64,000 bases of DNA, from contig NZ_CP126095.1 of NCBI RefSeq assembly GCF_030123105.1, positions 4,464,001 through 4,528,000 on the forward strand, read 5' to 3'. The notes under the pieces are model-generated. The model saw only the letters and a list, made by a program, of their open reading frames with translations, had not been told where the DNA came from and did not search any database. Positions 26,701-36,956 of the stretch are shown one piece after another (positions within the stretch are counted from its first letter, which is position 1; every line of letters starts with the position of its first letter). Made by a program: the position numbers and the translations under genes. Source of the stretch: Paenibacillus sp. G2S3 (lineage in GTDB: Bacteria; Bacillota; Bacilli; Paenibacillales; Paenibacillaceae).

Positions 26701-27232
26701 AATATCGCCTCTTCTGTACAGAACACATCACTCACGGGCAATGGCTCTTCGTTTGTATTTAGTTTCCCCTTTATATTATGAAAGAAAAACACAAGAAATC
26801 CAAATCATTAAGCAAAAAAAATATTTATTCCTGTCTGAAACTAAATAACTCTCCTCTTTCTTATAAAAATGCTAGAGATTATCGAGCTCACTTAAACGCT
26901 CGCGCTGATTCTATACCTGCTGGTTTTATCCGGGTTACTGTAGGAATTTTTCGAATCCGTTGTGGCTTGCGGACTCAGATGACCCTATTTGTGCGATTTA
27001 TGCTTTTTTGAGCCACTTTCGGACCTGAGAGACGTTATTCCCCTTATAATGGTAAGTTTTCGCCTCCTTTCAGACTAATAACTGCACCGTGGTCCAAACG
27101 CCTTCCAAATTGGAGCGATTTCAGCATATAAGATCTTCTGAGTCCGATACGATAGTATCTCATCCGCTAAATTCGCTAACTTAGCCCGATCAGCTCGACA
27201 GCGAGTGATGGTTTAGGTTTGAGATCAACTAA
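26701..27232. other. Intergenic region with dispersed repeat units
   Basis: No supported gene. It has degenerate copies of a short repeat with core CGGACTCAG: at 26970-26978, a variant CGGACCTGAG at 27020, and an inverted copy at 27138-27146. After the core, units tend to read ATGACCCTATTT or similar. The same core recurs at 52400 and 52450. The short open frame at 26778-27011 lacks a ribosome site and family resemblance. Confidence 0.6.
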
Positions 27233-27276
27233 CAAAAAGATGTCCCAGTTGCCATAATGCAGGCTCCGGGACATCC
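27233..27276 (-). terminator. Terminator of cysJI
   Basis: GATGTCCC pairs with GGGACATC around a 21-nt loop with additional pairing (GCC/GGC-like). A TTTTT tail follows on the minus strand. It is 18 bp after the cysI stop. Confidence 0.88.
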
Positions 27277-27293
27277 CTTTCAATCATACAGAA

Positions 27294-29018
27294 TTAATCA
27301 TGAAAATTAAGACCTGAAGTAACCGCTTTGACATAGCCTGCACGGATCACGAAATCTCCGAAATGCTCGCCATGCTGCCGTTCTTTTGCATAACGATGAA
27401 GGATAGGCTCCAGCGTCTCCAGAATTTCTTTTTCATCAATATTTTCTTTATACATTTTGTTCAAGCGATCTCCCGTAAAACCTGCTCCCAAGTACATATT
27501 ATATCTACCTGGCCCCTTACCAATAAACGAGATTTCGCCCAGTGCCGGTCTTGCACATCCATTAGGACAGCCCGTCATCCGAATCACGATTTCCTCATCG
27601 CGTAGACCAGCTTCATCAAGGACAAGCTCTAACTTATCAATCAACGAAGGCAAGTAACGTTCTGCCTCAGCCATTGCAAGCCCGCAGGTTGGTAGTGCCA
27701 CACAAGACATGGAACTACGTCGTAGTGCAGACATATGAGCTCCGTCCGTAAGTCCATGCTGTTTAGCCAGCTCAGCTACTTTTCGTTTTTTGGCAGTGGT
27801 TACGTTAGCAATCGTTAAATTTTGATTCGGCGTAAGTCGGAAATCTCCGGTATGAATCTTGGCAATTTCCCGCAATCCGGTCATCAAGGTGTACCCTTCT
27901 TGGTCATGAATCCGTCCGCTTTGGATATAAAGCGTCAAATTCCATTTTCCATTGGTACCCTTCACCCAGCCGTAGCGGTCTCCATTGTGATCGAAATGGT
28001 ACTCACGTGCCGTCTCAAGCTGCCACCCGAGTCTTTCATGCAGCTCATCAACGAACCATTCCAGACCATGGCGGTCAATCGTATACTTAAACCGTGCATT
28101 TTTGCGGACAGAACGATTTCCATAATCCCGCTGAATCGTTACTGTCTTCTCCGCTACATCGATCAATTGATCAGGACGGCAAAAGCCAATGATACGGCCA
28201 AGCTGAGGATACGTGCTGGTATCGCCATGCGTCATGCCCATACCGCCGCCTACCGAAACGTTGAACCCCACCAGCTTATCATTCTCAAGAATAGCGATGA
28301 AGCCTAGATCCTGCGAGAAAACATCTACGTCATTTGAAGGGGGAACCGCAAGACCAATCTTGAATTTACGAGGTAAATACACCGGACCATAGATCGGCTC
28401 AACTTCTGCCCGATCTCCTAAGCTATCCACAACCTTTTCACCGTCTAGCCAAATTTCATGGTAAGCAGGAGTACGTGGGGATAGATGATCACTAACTTTG
28501 CGCGCCCATTCGTAGACTTCTGCGTGCACCTCAGATTGATAAGGATTCGGATTACTCATTACGTTACGATTGACATCCCCACAAGCTGCAAGGGTCGTCA
28601 TTAGCGTATCATTGATGCTTCGAATGGTCTTCTTTAAGTTCCATTTGAGAACGCCATGCATTTGAAATGCCTGTCTAGTAGTCAAACGTAAGGTTCCGTT
28701 ACCATACTTTTGTGCTAGATCATCCATCACCAGCCATTGTTCCGGTGTAGCTACACCACCTGGGGCAACTACGCGAAGCATAAACTGGAATGCTGGCTCC
28801 AGCTTCTGACGTTCCCGTTCATTGCGCAAATCTCTGTCATCCTGCATATAGCTACCGTGAAATTTCAGCAGCCGATTATCATCTTCAGGTAGACCACCCG
28901 TAATCGGATTGCTTAGTGTCTCCACTAACGCACCCCGCAGATAGTTACTCTCCGACTTAATATGCTCAACATCACTTGGAGGTCCGCCGATCGGCTGAAC
29001 CTTCTCATTGTTTGCCAT
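27294..29018 (-). CDS. cysI: Assimilatory sulfite reductase (NADPH), hemoprotein beta subunit
   Basis: A 574-residue protein. Cysteine motifs [10 protein letters not shown] and GCPNGCARP provide the four ligands of the 4Fe-4S cluster that is bridged to siroheme. Segments [23 protein letters not shown] and [20 protein letters not shown] are typical of CysI. It reduces sulfite to sulfide with six electrons from the flavoprotein encoded upstream. A GGGGGAG site precedes the ATG, and cysJ ends 46 bp upstream, so they form one operon for cysteine synthesis in the cytoplasm. Confidence 0.96.
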   Translation of the reverse strand: MANNEKVQPIGGPPSDVEHIKSESNYLRGALVETLSNPITGGLPEDDNRLLKFHGSYMQDDRDLRNERERQKLEPAFQFMLRVVAPGGVATPEQWLVMDDLAQKYGNGTLRLTTRQAFQMHGVLKWNLKKTIRSINDTLMTTLAACGDVNRNVMSNPNPYQSEVHAEVYEWARKVSDHLSPRTPAYHEIWLDGEKVVDSLGDRAEVEPIYGPVYLPRKFKIGLAVPPSNDVDVFSQDLGFIAILENDKLVGFNVSVGGGMGMTHGDTSTYPQLGRIIGFCRPDQLIDVAEKTVTIQRDYGNRSVRKNARFKYTIDRHGLEWFVDELHERLGWQLETAREYHFDHNGDRYGWVKGTNGKWNLTLYIQSGRIHDQEGYTLMTGLREIAKIHTGDFRLTPNQNLTIANVTTAKKRKVAELAKQHGLTDGAHMSALRRSSMSCVALPTCGLAMAEAERYLPSLIDKLELVLDEAGLRDEEIVIRMTGCPNGCARPALGEISFIGKGPGRYNMYLGAGFTGDRLNKMYKENIDEKEILETLEPILHRYAKERQHGEHFGDFVIRAGYVKAVTSGLNFHD

Positions 29019-29064
29019 TGTTGTTATCTCCCCCCGAAGTCATTCGATAACTTCCATCTATCCA

Positions 29065-30924
29065 CTAATAGACATCACGCTGGTAACGCTGTGTCTGTTG
29101 CATATCTTCCAGATAAGCTGCTGCCGCTTCAGGGCTCAGTCCGCCCTCACTCTGAATCACAGTAAGCAAAGCAGTATGAACATCATGTGCCATATACTTC
29201 TCGTCGCCGCAAACGTAGATATGAGCACCTTCTTGCAGCCATTCATAAACCTCACGACTCTTTTGCAAAATGCGATGCTGTACATATACTTTCTCTTCGG
29301 TATCCCGTGAGAAGGCTACATCCAGCTTGCTTAGAACGCCATCCTTTAGCATTCTCTGCCAATCAGTCTGATACAGGAAATCCGTCACGAAATGCCGATC
29401 CCCATAGAACAACCATGATTTCCCTTCCGCTCCAAGCTCTCCACGTTCTTCAAGGAAGGAGCGAAATGGTGCAACTCCAGTGCCCGGTCCGATCATGATG
29501 ATCGGCGCATCCGGATTAGTCGGCAGCTTAAAGTTAGGATTATGCTGAATGTAAATAGGCAATGTATCCCCCGGCTCTACTCTTTCTGCGCAATGCACTG
29601 AGCAGACACCGTAACGTTCCCTACCGTGAGCCTCATAACGTACAGCTCTGACGGTTAGATGAACCTCATCCGGATTAGCCTTATAACTGCTAGCGATAGA
29701 ATATAGACGAGCAGGAAGCTTCCGCAAAATTGTCACAAAACTGCTGGCTGAGCCTTCCCACGGTGAGAAGTCCTGAAGCAAATCGAGTAGATCACGTCCT
29801 TGAATATACTCTTTAAGCTCCGAAGCACGGTCTGGAGCTAATAACTCACTCAGCTTGTTTGAAGCAGACAGCTTTGCTGCTTGCTCCAGCAAAGGTTTGG
29901 TCAATACAGTGATTTCATAATGATGCAGAAGTGCCTCACGTAAGGCCCCTTCATCACCTTTCTTATTAAACGGGACCTTATCGTTAGGATTCCAGCCCAT
30001 AGTATGAATAATAGCGTCCACCAGTTCAGGATGATTCTCTGGGTATACTCCCAGTGCATCTCCTGGTTCAAACTGTATATTAGAGCCTTCAAGCGATAGC
30101 TCCAGATGGCGAGTCTCACGATCCGAGCCGCGTCCGTTCAAATTCAGATTCTCCAATACCTCTGCCTTAAAAGGATTATTCCGAGTGTAAAGAGGTTCTT
30201 GTGACGCTGCGTCCTCTGCGGCTTGAACCGCTTTTGCCGCAATGGCTGGAGCATTTAAATTTGCATTTAATGCACCAATTACACCTTCAAACCATTCAGC
30301 AACGGAATCGTCATAATCGAGATCACAATCTACTCGTGGACTTAGACGCTTTCCACCAAGTTCCTCTAACCTCTGATCGAACTCTTTACCCGTCTGACAG
30401 AAAAATTCATAAGAGGTGTCTCCCAGAGCTAGAACTGAAAACCGCAGGTTCTCTAATAGAGGAGCTCTTTTACTGTAAAGAAATTCATGAAAAATCCTTG
30501 CATTATCTGGTGGTTCACCTTCTCCATGAGTACTCACCAGTAGAAGTAGATTCTCAACCTTTTTAAGCGCTGTAGGTTTGAAACTGTTCATCGCGGAGAG
30601 TGTGACCTGAAAGCCTTGCTCTTCCAGCTTGCGCGATAAGCTCCCCGCTAGTCGCTGGCAATTCCCCGTTTGCGAACCAAATAATATGGTCACTTCCCGT
30701 GATGCTGCTGGTTGGCTAGTTACAACAGCGCCAACCTCAGCAATCGTATTCGATTGCACTTGAAGTTCAGCACCCGATGGCGCTGCTGCCGCAGTACGGC
30801 CAATCGCGGACAAATATCCACTGAGCCATATTTGCTGCGTCTCCGTTAAGGTTGGTAGAAGACGATTGAGAAGCTCGACTTGGTTCTCGTTAAACGGACT
30901 GTTCGTTACCTGTAGTTGCAACAA
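29065..30924 (-). CDS. cysJ: Assimilatory sulfite reductase (NADPH), flavoprotein alpha subunit
   Basis: A 619-residue diflavin reductase starting at TTG (30924, with a second TTG next to it) behind GAGGTGG. An N-terminal flavodoxin domain (about 75-220, with ILFGSQTGNCQRLA and VSTHGEGEPPDNA) binds FMN. A connecting/FAD domain contains RLYSIASS and GVCSVHCAERV, and the C-terminal NADPH domain has GPGTGVAPFRSFLEER and ends in YQRDVY. It passes electrons from NADPH through FAD and FMN to CysI. No CymR-like operator could be recognised in the 170 bp upstream. Confidence 0.96.
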   Translation of the reverse strand: MLQLQVTNSPFNENQVELLNRLLPTLTETQQIWLSGYLSAIGRTAAAAPSGAELQVQSNTIAEVGAVVTSQPAASREVTILFGSQTGNCQRLAGSLSRKLEEQGFQVTLSAMNSFKPTALKKVENLLLLVSTHGEGEPPDNARIFHEFLYSKRAPLLENLRFSVLALGDTSYEFFCQTGKEFDQRLEELGGKRLSPRVDCDLDYDDSVAEWFEGVIGALNANLNAPAIAAKAVQAAEDAASQEPLYTRNNPFKAEVLENLNLNGRGSDRETRHLELSLEGSNIQFEPGDALGVYPENHPELVDAIIHTMGWNPNDKVPFNKKGDEGALREALLHHYEITVLTKPLLEQAAKLSASNKLSELLAPDRASELKEYIQGRDLLDLLQDFSPWEGSASSFVTILRKLPARLYSIASSYKANPDEVHLTVRAVRYEAHGRERYGVCSVHCAERVEPGDTLPIYIQHNPNFKLPTNPDAPIIMIGPGTGVAPFRSFLEERGELGAEGKSWLFYGDRHFVTDFLYQTDWQRMLKDGVLSKLDVAFSRDTEEKVYVQHRILQKSREVYEWLQEGAHIYVCGDEKYMAHDVHTALLTVIQSEGGLSPEAAAAYLEDMQQTQRYQRDVY

Positions 30925-31096
30925 TATCCACCTCTCCTAAACATGAAATCTGGTTATGATCCGTGCCTCAATTGAATCTATCTGAGCCTTTTTTAGAACC
31001 TCATAAAATCAGGCTATCACAATAATTGTAAACGATCAATGAAGTCATTTTTACCTAAAAAATGTTAATTATTGAAAAAGTATCAATAAATCATAG

Positions 31097-31140
31097 AAAA
31101 ACCGATCAAAACAGTATGATTTACCCTGATTTGATCGGTT
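31097..31140 (-). terminator. Hairpin after the hybrid kinase gene
   Basis: AACCGATCAAA pairs perfectly with TTTGATCGGTT around a loop of 19 nt. The T-tract on the minus strand is short (TTTTCT), so efficiency may be moderate. It separates the signalling operon from cysJI. Confidence 0.75.
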
Positions 31141-31188
31141 ACATTATAAAAAGTGATACTATTTATAAGATATTGTGATAAATAAAAA

Positions 31189-34100
31189 CTATAAATCCTT
31201 CTTACTTTCGGGAAATAATACCTCGCCTACCCCCGTCCTTATCTTCACAATCTCTTCAAGCGTATTCGATAACTCGCCCGGCGGATAAGGTTTCGTTAAA
31301 TACTTCTGAATCACATCGTTCAGTTGATTCTTATCCGATTGATCAAGAGCAGAAGAAATAACTATCGGAATATTCTCTGTTCTCGAATCATCTTTCAGCA
31401 TTCGGATCAGATCCCAACCATCCAGATCTTCCCCAAGCATCAAATCCACTACGATCGCAACAAATGGTGTTTTTAAAGCTTGATCAAAGGCTTGCTGTGG
31501 ATGATAGTGATGGGTGACACGGAAGCCCTTCCCTTTAAGCTCTTCTGATAAGAGCAACGAAAGACTATAATCATCTTCAACGATCATTACATTCGGCTTG
31601 AGCTCTTTATCTGCATTCCACTTATTTAGCTCATCTTGCTGTAGGCCTGCTTCCGCATGTAGGATGGGGAGACTAAACCAGACGGTAGTTCCCTCTCCTT
31701 CCACCGATTCAATACCGATGGTTCCCTTTTGTTTCTCAATAATTTCTTTGCAGATGGCAAGACCAAGACCTGTTCCACCAATTCTTTTGGAGGCACTGTT
31801 ATCCACTCTTCTGAATTTTTGGAATAGCTGCCCTATTTGATCCTTTGGAATGCCAAGACCATGATCCTGGATACGCACAATAATGTGACCCGGCTCATTA
31901 TGCAGCAGTACCTTTACTTCATTATTAGACGGTGAGAACTTGATCGCATTACTTAACAAATTCGTTAGAACTTGGACAATTTTATCCTTGTCCACATCTA
32001 CTTCCGCATTTAGAGCCTCATCCACCAGCAGCACATGATGGGTGCTGCTAAGTTTATATTGATCGATAACCCCAAGTACAATTTCGCTGAGATTCAGATG
32101 TTCCGTGATATACTGCTGCTTACCTGATTCCATTCTTTGCAGATCGAGAAAATCATTAATAAGCTCCGTCAACCGCTTCGCTTCCTTATGAATCGTCTCC
32201 AAATACTTCAGCTGCTTCTCAGGCTTCATAGTTTTGGACAATAGCAGTTCCGTGAATCCTAGTACACTCGACAATGGCGTTCTCAGCTCATGACTTACCG
32301 TACTGACTAGATCCGATTTCATAAGATCTAGCTCGTACTCCCTAGTGATATCTCTGTATACAAACAATGTACCAATTCTGAGCTCACGACGGAAAACAGG
32401 AATCGCATAAACATCAATATGCTTCATAGATTCTGTTCCAATGGAGTATTGCATACTGCTGGATTCTAGAGCTTCCTCAGCAATCGCCTGTTCAAAGAAC
32501 AACCGAAGTTCATGATTCTCATTGGAACGTGCGATGAAATAATCCATCCATTCTTTTCTAGCAATCAGCGTCCCTTCGATCCATTCATAGTTAACAATAT
32601 TGCACAGCGCCTTATTCATCTGAAGCATCATGCCTTCTGTATTTACGAACTGAATGCCTTCGTTAACGTTATTCACGATATCGCGGTTCAGCTTTCGACC
32701 ATGTTCAATCTCTTCATACATGAATAAACGTTCAATCGCCAGAGCTACGCGGTTCATCATTCCTTGAACTTCATTAATCTCTTCTTTGCTGAAAGAATGT
32801 CCAATCCGGGTTCCGCAAAACACAGCTAAAATCTCATCTTCTGCATTCACAACAGTAGTATAGAAATCATAACAATAGACCTCATTCGCAGAAATCCCCT
32901 GTTCCGATTGTGTTGCAAGACGCTTAATCAGATAGGTTTTTTCTGTCTTCAAGCGATATAACATTTCATTGTTCTCATTATCAAGATAACGCTCTACATT
33001 TTCCTGAGGAATGCCTTTAACAGCCGCGATCTTATCTTTCACCAGCAGGAAGAAACTCGAATCAAATGAATACAGGTGATGCATGAACTGAATAAACTTA
33101 TCTGCAAATTCATGTTTATCCAAGGTGTAAGTAATGTCATGATTCAGCTGATTATTAAGCTCAAGCATCTTTTTGGTCTGTTGCGTATTCTTTAGTGTTT
33201 CTGCTAGCTCCAGCTGTACACTTTTCATAGAGGTGATATCGTACGCGATAAAAATGTACTGATAAATCACACCGTCATTGTTCAGATACGGCACGACAGT
33301 CAAATGCATCCAGATTGGTAATCCGTCTTTGGTCAGAATCTGGAGTTCATTGCTCCATACTCCACCCGTATTTAATTTGTTGAAGATCTTCTGCATTTGT
33401 TCTCTAGATATATTATAGAGTTCAAATAACTTATAGGTAAAACCGATAATTTCTGAATTTTTATAGCCGGTATATTTGCTTAAATTATCATTCGCGTAGG
33501 TAAATACTCCTTTATCTGTAAGGATCCCCACCGCTGAGGATTGATCAAGTGCCTTCATCATACTCTCTATTTCACTAAGCGAACGTTGCAATCTGTATTG
33601 CTGATCCTGAAGTTCATCCTGCTGCGCGTGTAGCTCTTCATTCTGCATCATCAATTCTTCTTCTTTGTCCTGAATACTTCTGGCCATATTTAGAAATGCA
33701 GTATACAGTCGTCCGATTTCATCCTGATTCTTAAGATTGCCCAGAAGAATTTCCTCACCGGCAGCCAATGAATGAGTGGCCCCTTCCAGCTTTAAAATAG
33801 GATTAATCAAGTTCTTAAGAATCCGCCAGATCATAAAGGTAAAGAACAGTAGAATGATCGTGCTAAAAAAGAATGCGATAAAGGTGAATTCGTTAGCTCG
33901 TTTGATATAATCCATAGCCATGGTATTTAATGCTGCATCGGATCGCTGTCTGTACTCTTTCGTATACGTTAGAAAATCATTCACAGATTTAGTAATACCA
34001 TCTCCAGATAAAACTCTCAAAGCTGCATAATCGTCAGCCTCGACAAGCCGAATTGCTTCTGGTAAGGTTTTATTTTTATACTGGACATAAAATGATTTTA

Positions 34101-34449
34101 AACCATCTCTAAATAAGGCTTCTTCGGCCGATAAATTAAGATTAGAATACGTATCCAGAATCTGATCGAAGTTAACGAGGGCTTCATTTAAGAGCTTTAA
34201 TTCATTCTCGTCCTTAAGCAAAGTAAATCCCCTAGCTCGAAAAAACACCTCATTTAAAGTGCTCGCCATCTCGCTGATCGTGTCTGCTTTATACTGCAAA
34301 CTTTCACGGTCTCTACTTAATTCATCTTGCTCATAGTTTATGAAAATAAAAAATACAGTCCCCATAATAATGATTAAAGAGAACACAAATACAATGATGC
34401 GGAAATATTTGTTTTTGATACTGCGGTTAGCGTTACTTTCCTTCACCAC
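31189..34449 (-). CDS. Hybrid sensor histidine kinase (HAMP-PAS-GAF-like-kinase-receiver)
   Basis: A 1086-residue membrane kinase: helix 1 (about 14-33), an extracytoplasmic four-helix-type sensor, helix 2 (about 195-218), HAMP, a coiled coil (EEELMMQNEELHAQQDEL), a PAS domain (about 300-415), a GAF-like region (about 435-600), a second PAS-like region, the phosphoacceptor VSHELRTPLSS, an ATPase domain with DHGLGIPK and GTGLGLAICK, and a C-terminal receiver (VMIVEDD, VVDLMLGEDLDGW). The start is GTG and overlaps the upstream receiver gene by 17 bp. A hybrid kinase normally needs a histidine phosphotransfer protein, and an HPt domain is present in the first gene of this operon. The signal is unknown. 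Confidence 0.9.
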   Translation of the reverse strand: MVKESNANRSIKNKYFRIIVFVFSLIIIMGTVFFIFINYEQDELSRDRESLQYKADTISEMASTLNEVFFRARGFTLLKDENELKLLNEALVNFDQILDTYSNLNLSAEEALFRDGLKSFYVQYKNKTLPEAIRLVEADDYAALRVLSGDGITKSVNDFLTYTKEYRQRSDAALNTMAMDYIKRANEFTFIAFFFSTIILLFFTFMIWRILKNLINPILKLEGATHSLAAGEEILLGNLKNQDEIGRLYTAFLNMARSIQDKEEELMMQNEELHAQQDELQDQQYRLQRSLSEIESMMKALDQSSAVGILTDKGVFTYANDNLSKYTGYKNSEIIGFTYKLFELYNISREQMQKIFNKLNTGGVWSNELQILTKDGLPIWMHLTVVPYLNNDGVIYQYIFIAYDITSMKSVQLELAETLKNTQQTKKMLELNNQLNHDITYTLDKHEFADKFIQFMHHLYSFDSSFFLLVKDKIAAVKGIPQENVERYLDNENNEMLYRLKTEKTYLIKRLATQSEQGISANEVYCYDFYTTVVNAEDEILAVFCGTRIGHSFSKEEINEVQGMMNRVALAIERLFMYEEIEHGRKLNRDIVNNVNEGIQFVNTEGMMLQMNKALCNIVNYEWIEGTLIARKEWMDYFIARSNENHELRLFFEQAIAEEALESSSMQYSIGTESMKHIDVYAIPVFRRELRIGTLFVYRDITREYELDLMKSDLVSTVSHELRTPLSSVLGFTELLLSKTMKPEKQLKYLETIHKEAKRLTELINDFLDLQRMESGKQQYITEHLNLSEIVLGVIDQYKLSSTHHVLLVDEALNAEVDVDKDKIVQVLTNLLSNAIKFSPSNNEVKVLLHNEPGHIIVRIQDHGLGIPKDQIGQLFQKFRRVDNSASKRIGGTGLGLAICKEIIEKQKGTIGIESVEGEGTTVWFSLPILHAEAGLQQDELNKWNADKELKPNVMIVEDDYSLSLLLSEELKGKGFRVTHHYHPQQAFDQALKTPFVAIVVDLMLGEDLDGWDLIRMLKDDSRTENIPIVISSALDQSDKNQLNDVIQKYLTKPYPPGELSNTLEEIVKIRTGVGEVLFPESKKDL

Positions 34450-34807
34450 TTAGGATCCCCTCCACAATCTGCAAGAGTTCCATCGGACTAAATGGTTTCG
34501 GCATGAAGTAACGCGCGCCTGCTTCAACTGCTCGAATTCGATCCACATCTTGAGCCTTAGCCGTTAACATTAATATAGCTGTTGTTTTCTTCTTCTCCTC
34601 ATCCAGCTGCTGGAGCACTTCAATCCCTGTCATTTCCGGCATCATATAATCCAGAATCACCAAATCATAATGATCCGTAGACAGCCTAGTTAGAGCCTCC
34701 AATCCATTCTCCGCCGTGTGAATCTCAACATTCTCCAAATCTTCCAATGTATCCTCGATCAACATCCGTAGTACTTCTTCATCATCCACTACCATTATTT
34801 TTTGCAT
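34433..34807 (-). CDS. Stand-alone CheY-like response regulator
   Basis: A 124-residue receiver without an output domain: acidic pair in VVDDEE, phosphoacceptor Asp in LVILDYMMPEM, conserved Thr in MLTAKA and Lys in MPKPFSP. It lies between the HPt-GGDEF gene (21 bp) and the hybrid kinase gene (17-bp overlap), so the three are co-transcribed. It probably acts as an intermediate or phosphate sink in the relay. Confidence 0.9.
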   Translation of the reverse strand: MQKIMVVDDEEVLRMLIEDTLEDLENVEIHTAENGLEALTRLSTDHYDLVILDYMMPEMTGIEVLQQLDEEKKKTTAILMLTAKAQDVDRIRAVEAGARYFMPKPFSPMELLQIVEGILSGEGK

Positions 34808-34828
34808 ATTCGCACAATCCCCTTCATG

Positions 34829-36460
34829 TTAGAACAAGAATCTATGAGCCAACCGTTCCATTCGGGACAACAGCTCAGGCATATGAACAGGTTTTACTAC
34901 ATAATCATCGGCGCCCATCTGCAGGGCATGTACAATATCCGCCTGATTATTTCTCCCTGTTAGCATGATCACTAATATATTCACTTCCGGATACGTCTTG
35001 CGAATTCGTTCCAGGACTTCAACGCCATCCAGATCCGGCATCACACCATCCAGTAGGATAATATATTTCTCATCTATGGAATACCAATCTGATTGCAAGA
35101 AATCCAGCCCATTCGCAAAACTGCTGATATTCACCTCAGCAATATCCTCCGGCTCCCAAGTATCCATCTGATGAGTCACTATTTTTCGAATCAACGCATC
35201 ATCATCCACAATAATTACATTTAGAACCGAATTCTTTTTAGTCGACGATAAATGATCCGTGTAGAGTGTTGTCTGATTCCTTCCGGCATCTTTGCTGGCA
35301 TAGAGAGCTTGATCTGCTTCCTCTACAATTTTATCGGCAATATTCTCGGCTTCTGTTACCTCTGATATCCCACTAGAAAAGGTCACATGAAAGATTTCAT
35401 TCTTCGCAAAAAAGTCGGTGGCAGCAAATCGCTCCTGAATACGGTTTATCACTGTCAATGCAGAACTCGCATCCGTATTTGGCAGAAACACAGCAAACTC
35501 TTCTCCACCGAAGCGGCAAAAGGTATCTTCCATACGGATCGAACTCTGTACAAGCTCAGATAAGGACTGTAACACCTCGTCTCCGATTAGATGACCATAT
35601 GTATCATTAATTTTTTTGAAATAGTCCAGATCAATGAGCGCTAAAGAAAACACCCGTTCCGTTCGCTTAAAATCGCAAATCAGCTGCTTCATCACTTGAT
35701 TAAAATGCTTACGATTAAACGCACCCGTCAATTCATCCACAATAATGGAGTCCTGCCATTCCCTCTTTAGTTCAAAGCGGTTTTTGATCAGAGCCAGAAA
35801 GATATCAATATCTACAGGCTTCGATAAAAAATCCATCACGCCCAGCCTATAGGCATGCAGTTGAGTCGCTTTGGAATACTCCCCACTTATAATGATGATT
35901 GGAATCCGTTCTTTTTTGGCTTTACCGATAATTTGATTCAAGACCTCTATCCCGCTGATATCTGGTAAAAGAATATCCAGAAGGATCAGATCCGGTTTGG
36001 TTTCATAAAAAATCTTGAGACCCCGTTCAGCGGATAAGGCAATGCTTACATAATAGTTTTGCTTCTCCAGTGATTCTTTAAAATAAGCTACTAATTCAAC
36101 ATCGTCATCAATAAGTAAAATATCATTATGCGGGAGCGTAACATCATGCCCTTTTTTGTCTAGCTGCTTAACTGAAACTAGAGAACCCGATGAATCTTGG
36201 TCAAACAGTGGAATAAGCGGATACAAATAATCACCCCACTCAAGGGCAGACCAGCTCTTAAGGCTGCTTTCCATGAAATAGGGCAACGTTGCATCGGCAA
36301 ACTGTTCAACTTCTTGTAAGCCAACAGTTCCAGCTGTGCCTTTCAAGTTATGCAAAAAACGATAAATGTCCTTCTCTTTAACTTCCGACAGTTCCGACCA
36401 TTCCTGGAGGGTTTGTTTGGTCCGCTCTTCAACCATATCTTTATATTTTTGTGTAGTCAT
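34829..36460 (-). CDS. HPt-receiver-GGDEF-receiver protein (diguanylate cyclase)
   Basis: A 543-residue cytoplasmic protein from the ATG at 36460 (GAAGGAG 5-6 nt upstream). Domain order: HPt (about 15-95, HNLKGTAGT with the phosphorylatable His), receiver 1 (ILLIDDD, LILLDILLPD), GGDEF (about 250-400) with intact GGEEF active site and the RxxD inhibitory site RMED five residues before it, and receiver 2 (VIIVDDD, IILLDGVMPD). It should make cyclic di-GMP under control of the relay with the hybrid kinase. Two receivers plus an HPt in one cyclase is an uncommon layout. Paenibacillus uses c-di-GMP in motility and biofilm choices, so that is the likely output. Confidence 0.9.
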   Translation of the reverse strand: MTTQKYKDMVEERTKQTLQEWSELSEVKEKDIYRFLHNLKGTAGTVGLQEVEQFADATLPYFMESSLKSWSALEWGDYLYPLIPLFDQDSSGSLVSVKQLDKKGHDVTLPHNDILLIDDDVELVAYFKESLEKQNYYVSIALSAERGLKIFYETKPDLILLDILLPDISGIEVLNQIIGKAKKERIPIIIISGEYSKATQLHAYRLGVMDFLSKPVDIDIFLALIKNRFELKREWQDSIIVDELTGAFNRKHFNQVMKQLICDFKRTERVFSLALIDLDYFKKINDTYGHLIGDEVLQSLSELVQSSIRMEDTFCRFGGEEFAVFLPNTDASSALTVINRIQERFAATDFFAKNEIFHVTFSSGISEVTEAENIADKIVEEADQALYASKDAGRNQTTLYTDHLSSTKKNSVLNVIIVDDDALIRKIVTHQMDTWEPEDIAEVNISSFANGLDFLQSDWYSIDEKYIILLDGVMPDLDGVEVLERIRKTYPEVNILVIMLTGRNNQADIVHALQMGADDYVVKPVHMPELLSRMERLAHRFLF

Positions 36461-36676
36461 ATTTACTCCTTCAGAGTATCGTATCAATCTCTCACTTCAT
36501 CATATTTTTCATATACTGTCAATCGAATTTTCTTTAATTTCTTAGGACTTAATAAAAAAATGATCAAACTGACAAAAAACCTTTGGTTGAAGCTTGCTTC
36601 AGCATTTGTAATAATGATTGGAATGGTTCATTCCGTTTACACGGCTAATCGCCATATTCAAAGGGAGGCTGTAATC

Positions 36677-36946
36677 ATGAAGGGGATTATTACTGTATTA
36701 GGAAAAGACAAAGTAGGGATTATTGCCAAGGTATGTACATATCTTGCTGAGCACAATTTGAACATTCTGGATATTTCTCAAACGATTGTACAAGATTATT
36801 TTAACATGATGATGATTGTAGACATTTCTGGCGCGACTAAAGCATTTGAGGATATTGTTGAGGATTTGCATTTGATCGGAGAAGCGATCGGCGTGGAAAT
36901 CAAGCTTCAGCACGAGGATATTTTTAATATTATGCACCGCATCTAG
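36677..36946 (+). CDS. ACT-domain protein (UPF0237)
   Basis: An 89-residue protein from the ATG at 36677, 8 nt after GGGAGG; the open frame extends upstream without a ribosome site. One ACT domain, with [36 protein letters not shown] domains bind amino acids. It is 10 bp from the DUF711 gene, with which it forms a very conserved gene pair in Firmicutes. The function of that pair is not established. Confidence 0.92.
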   Translation: MKGIITVLGKDKVGIIAKVCTYLAEHNLNILDISQTIVQDYFNMMMIVDISGATKAFEDIVEDLHLIGEAIGVEIKLQHEDIFNIMHRI

Positions 36947-36956
36947 GAGGATGACT

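Noticed and set aside
26778..27011. 77-residue plus-strand frame between map and cysI
   Set aside because: No ribosome site, no family resemblance, and it covers dispersed repeat units.
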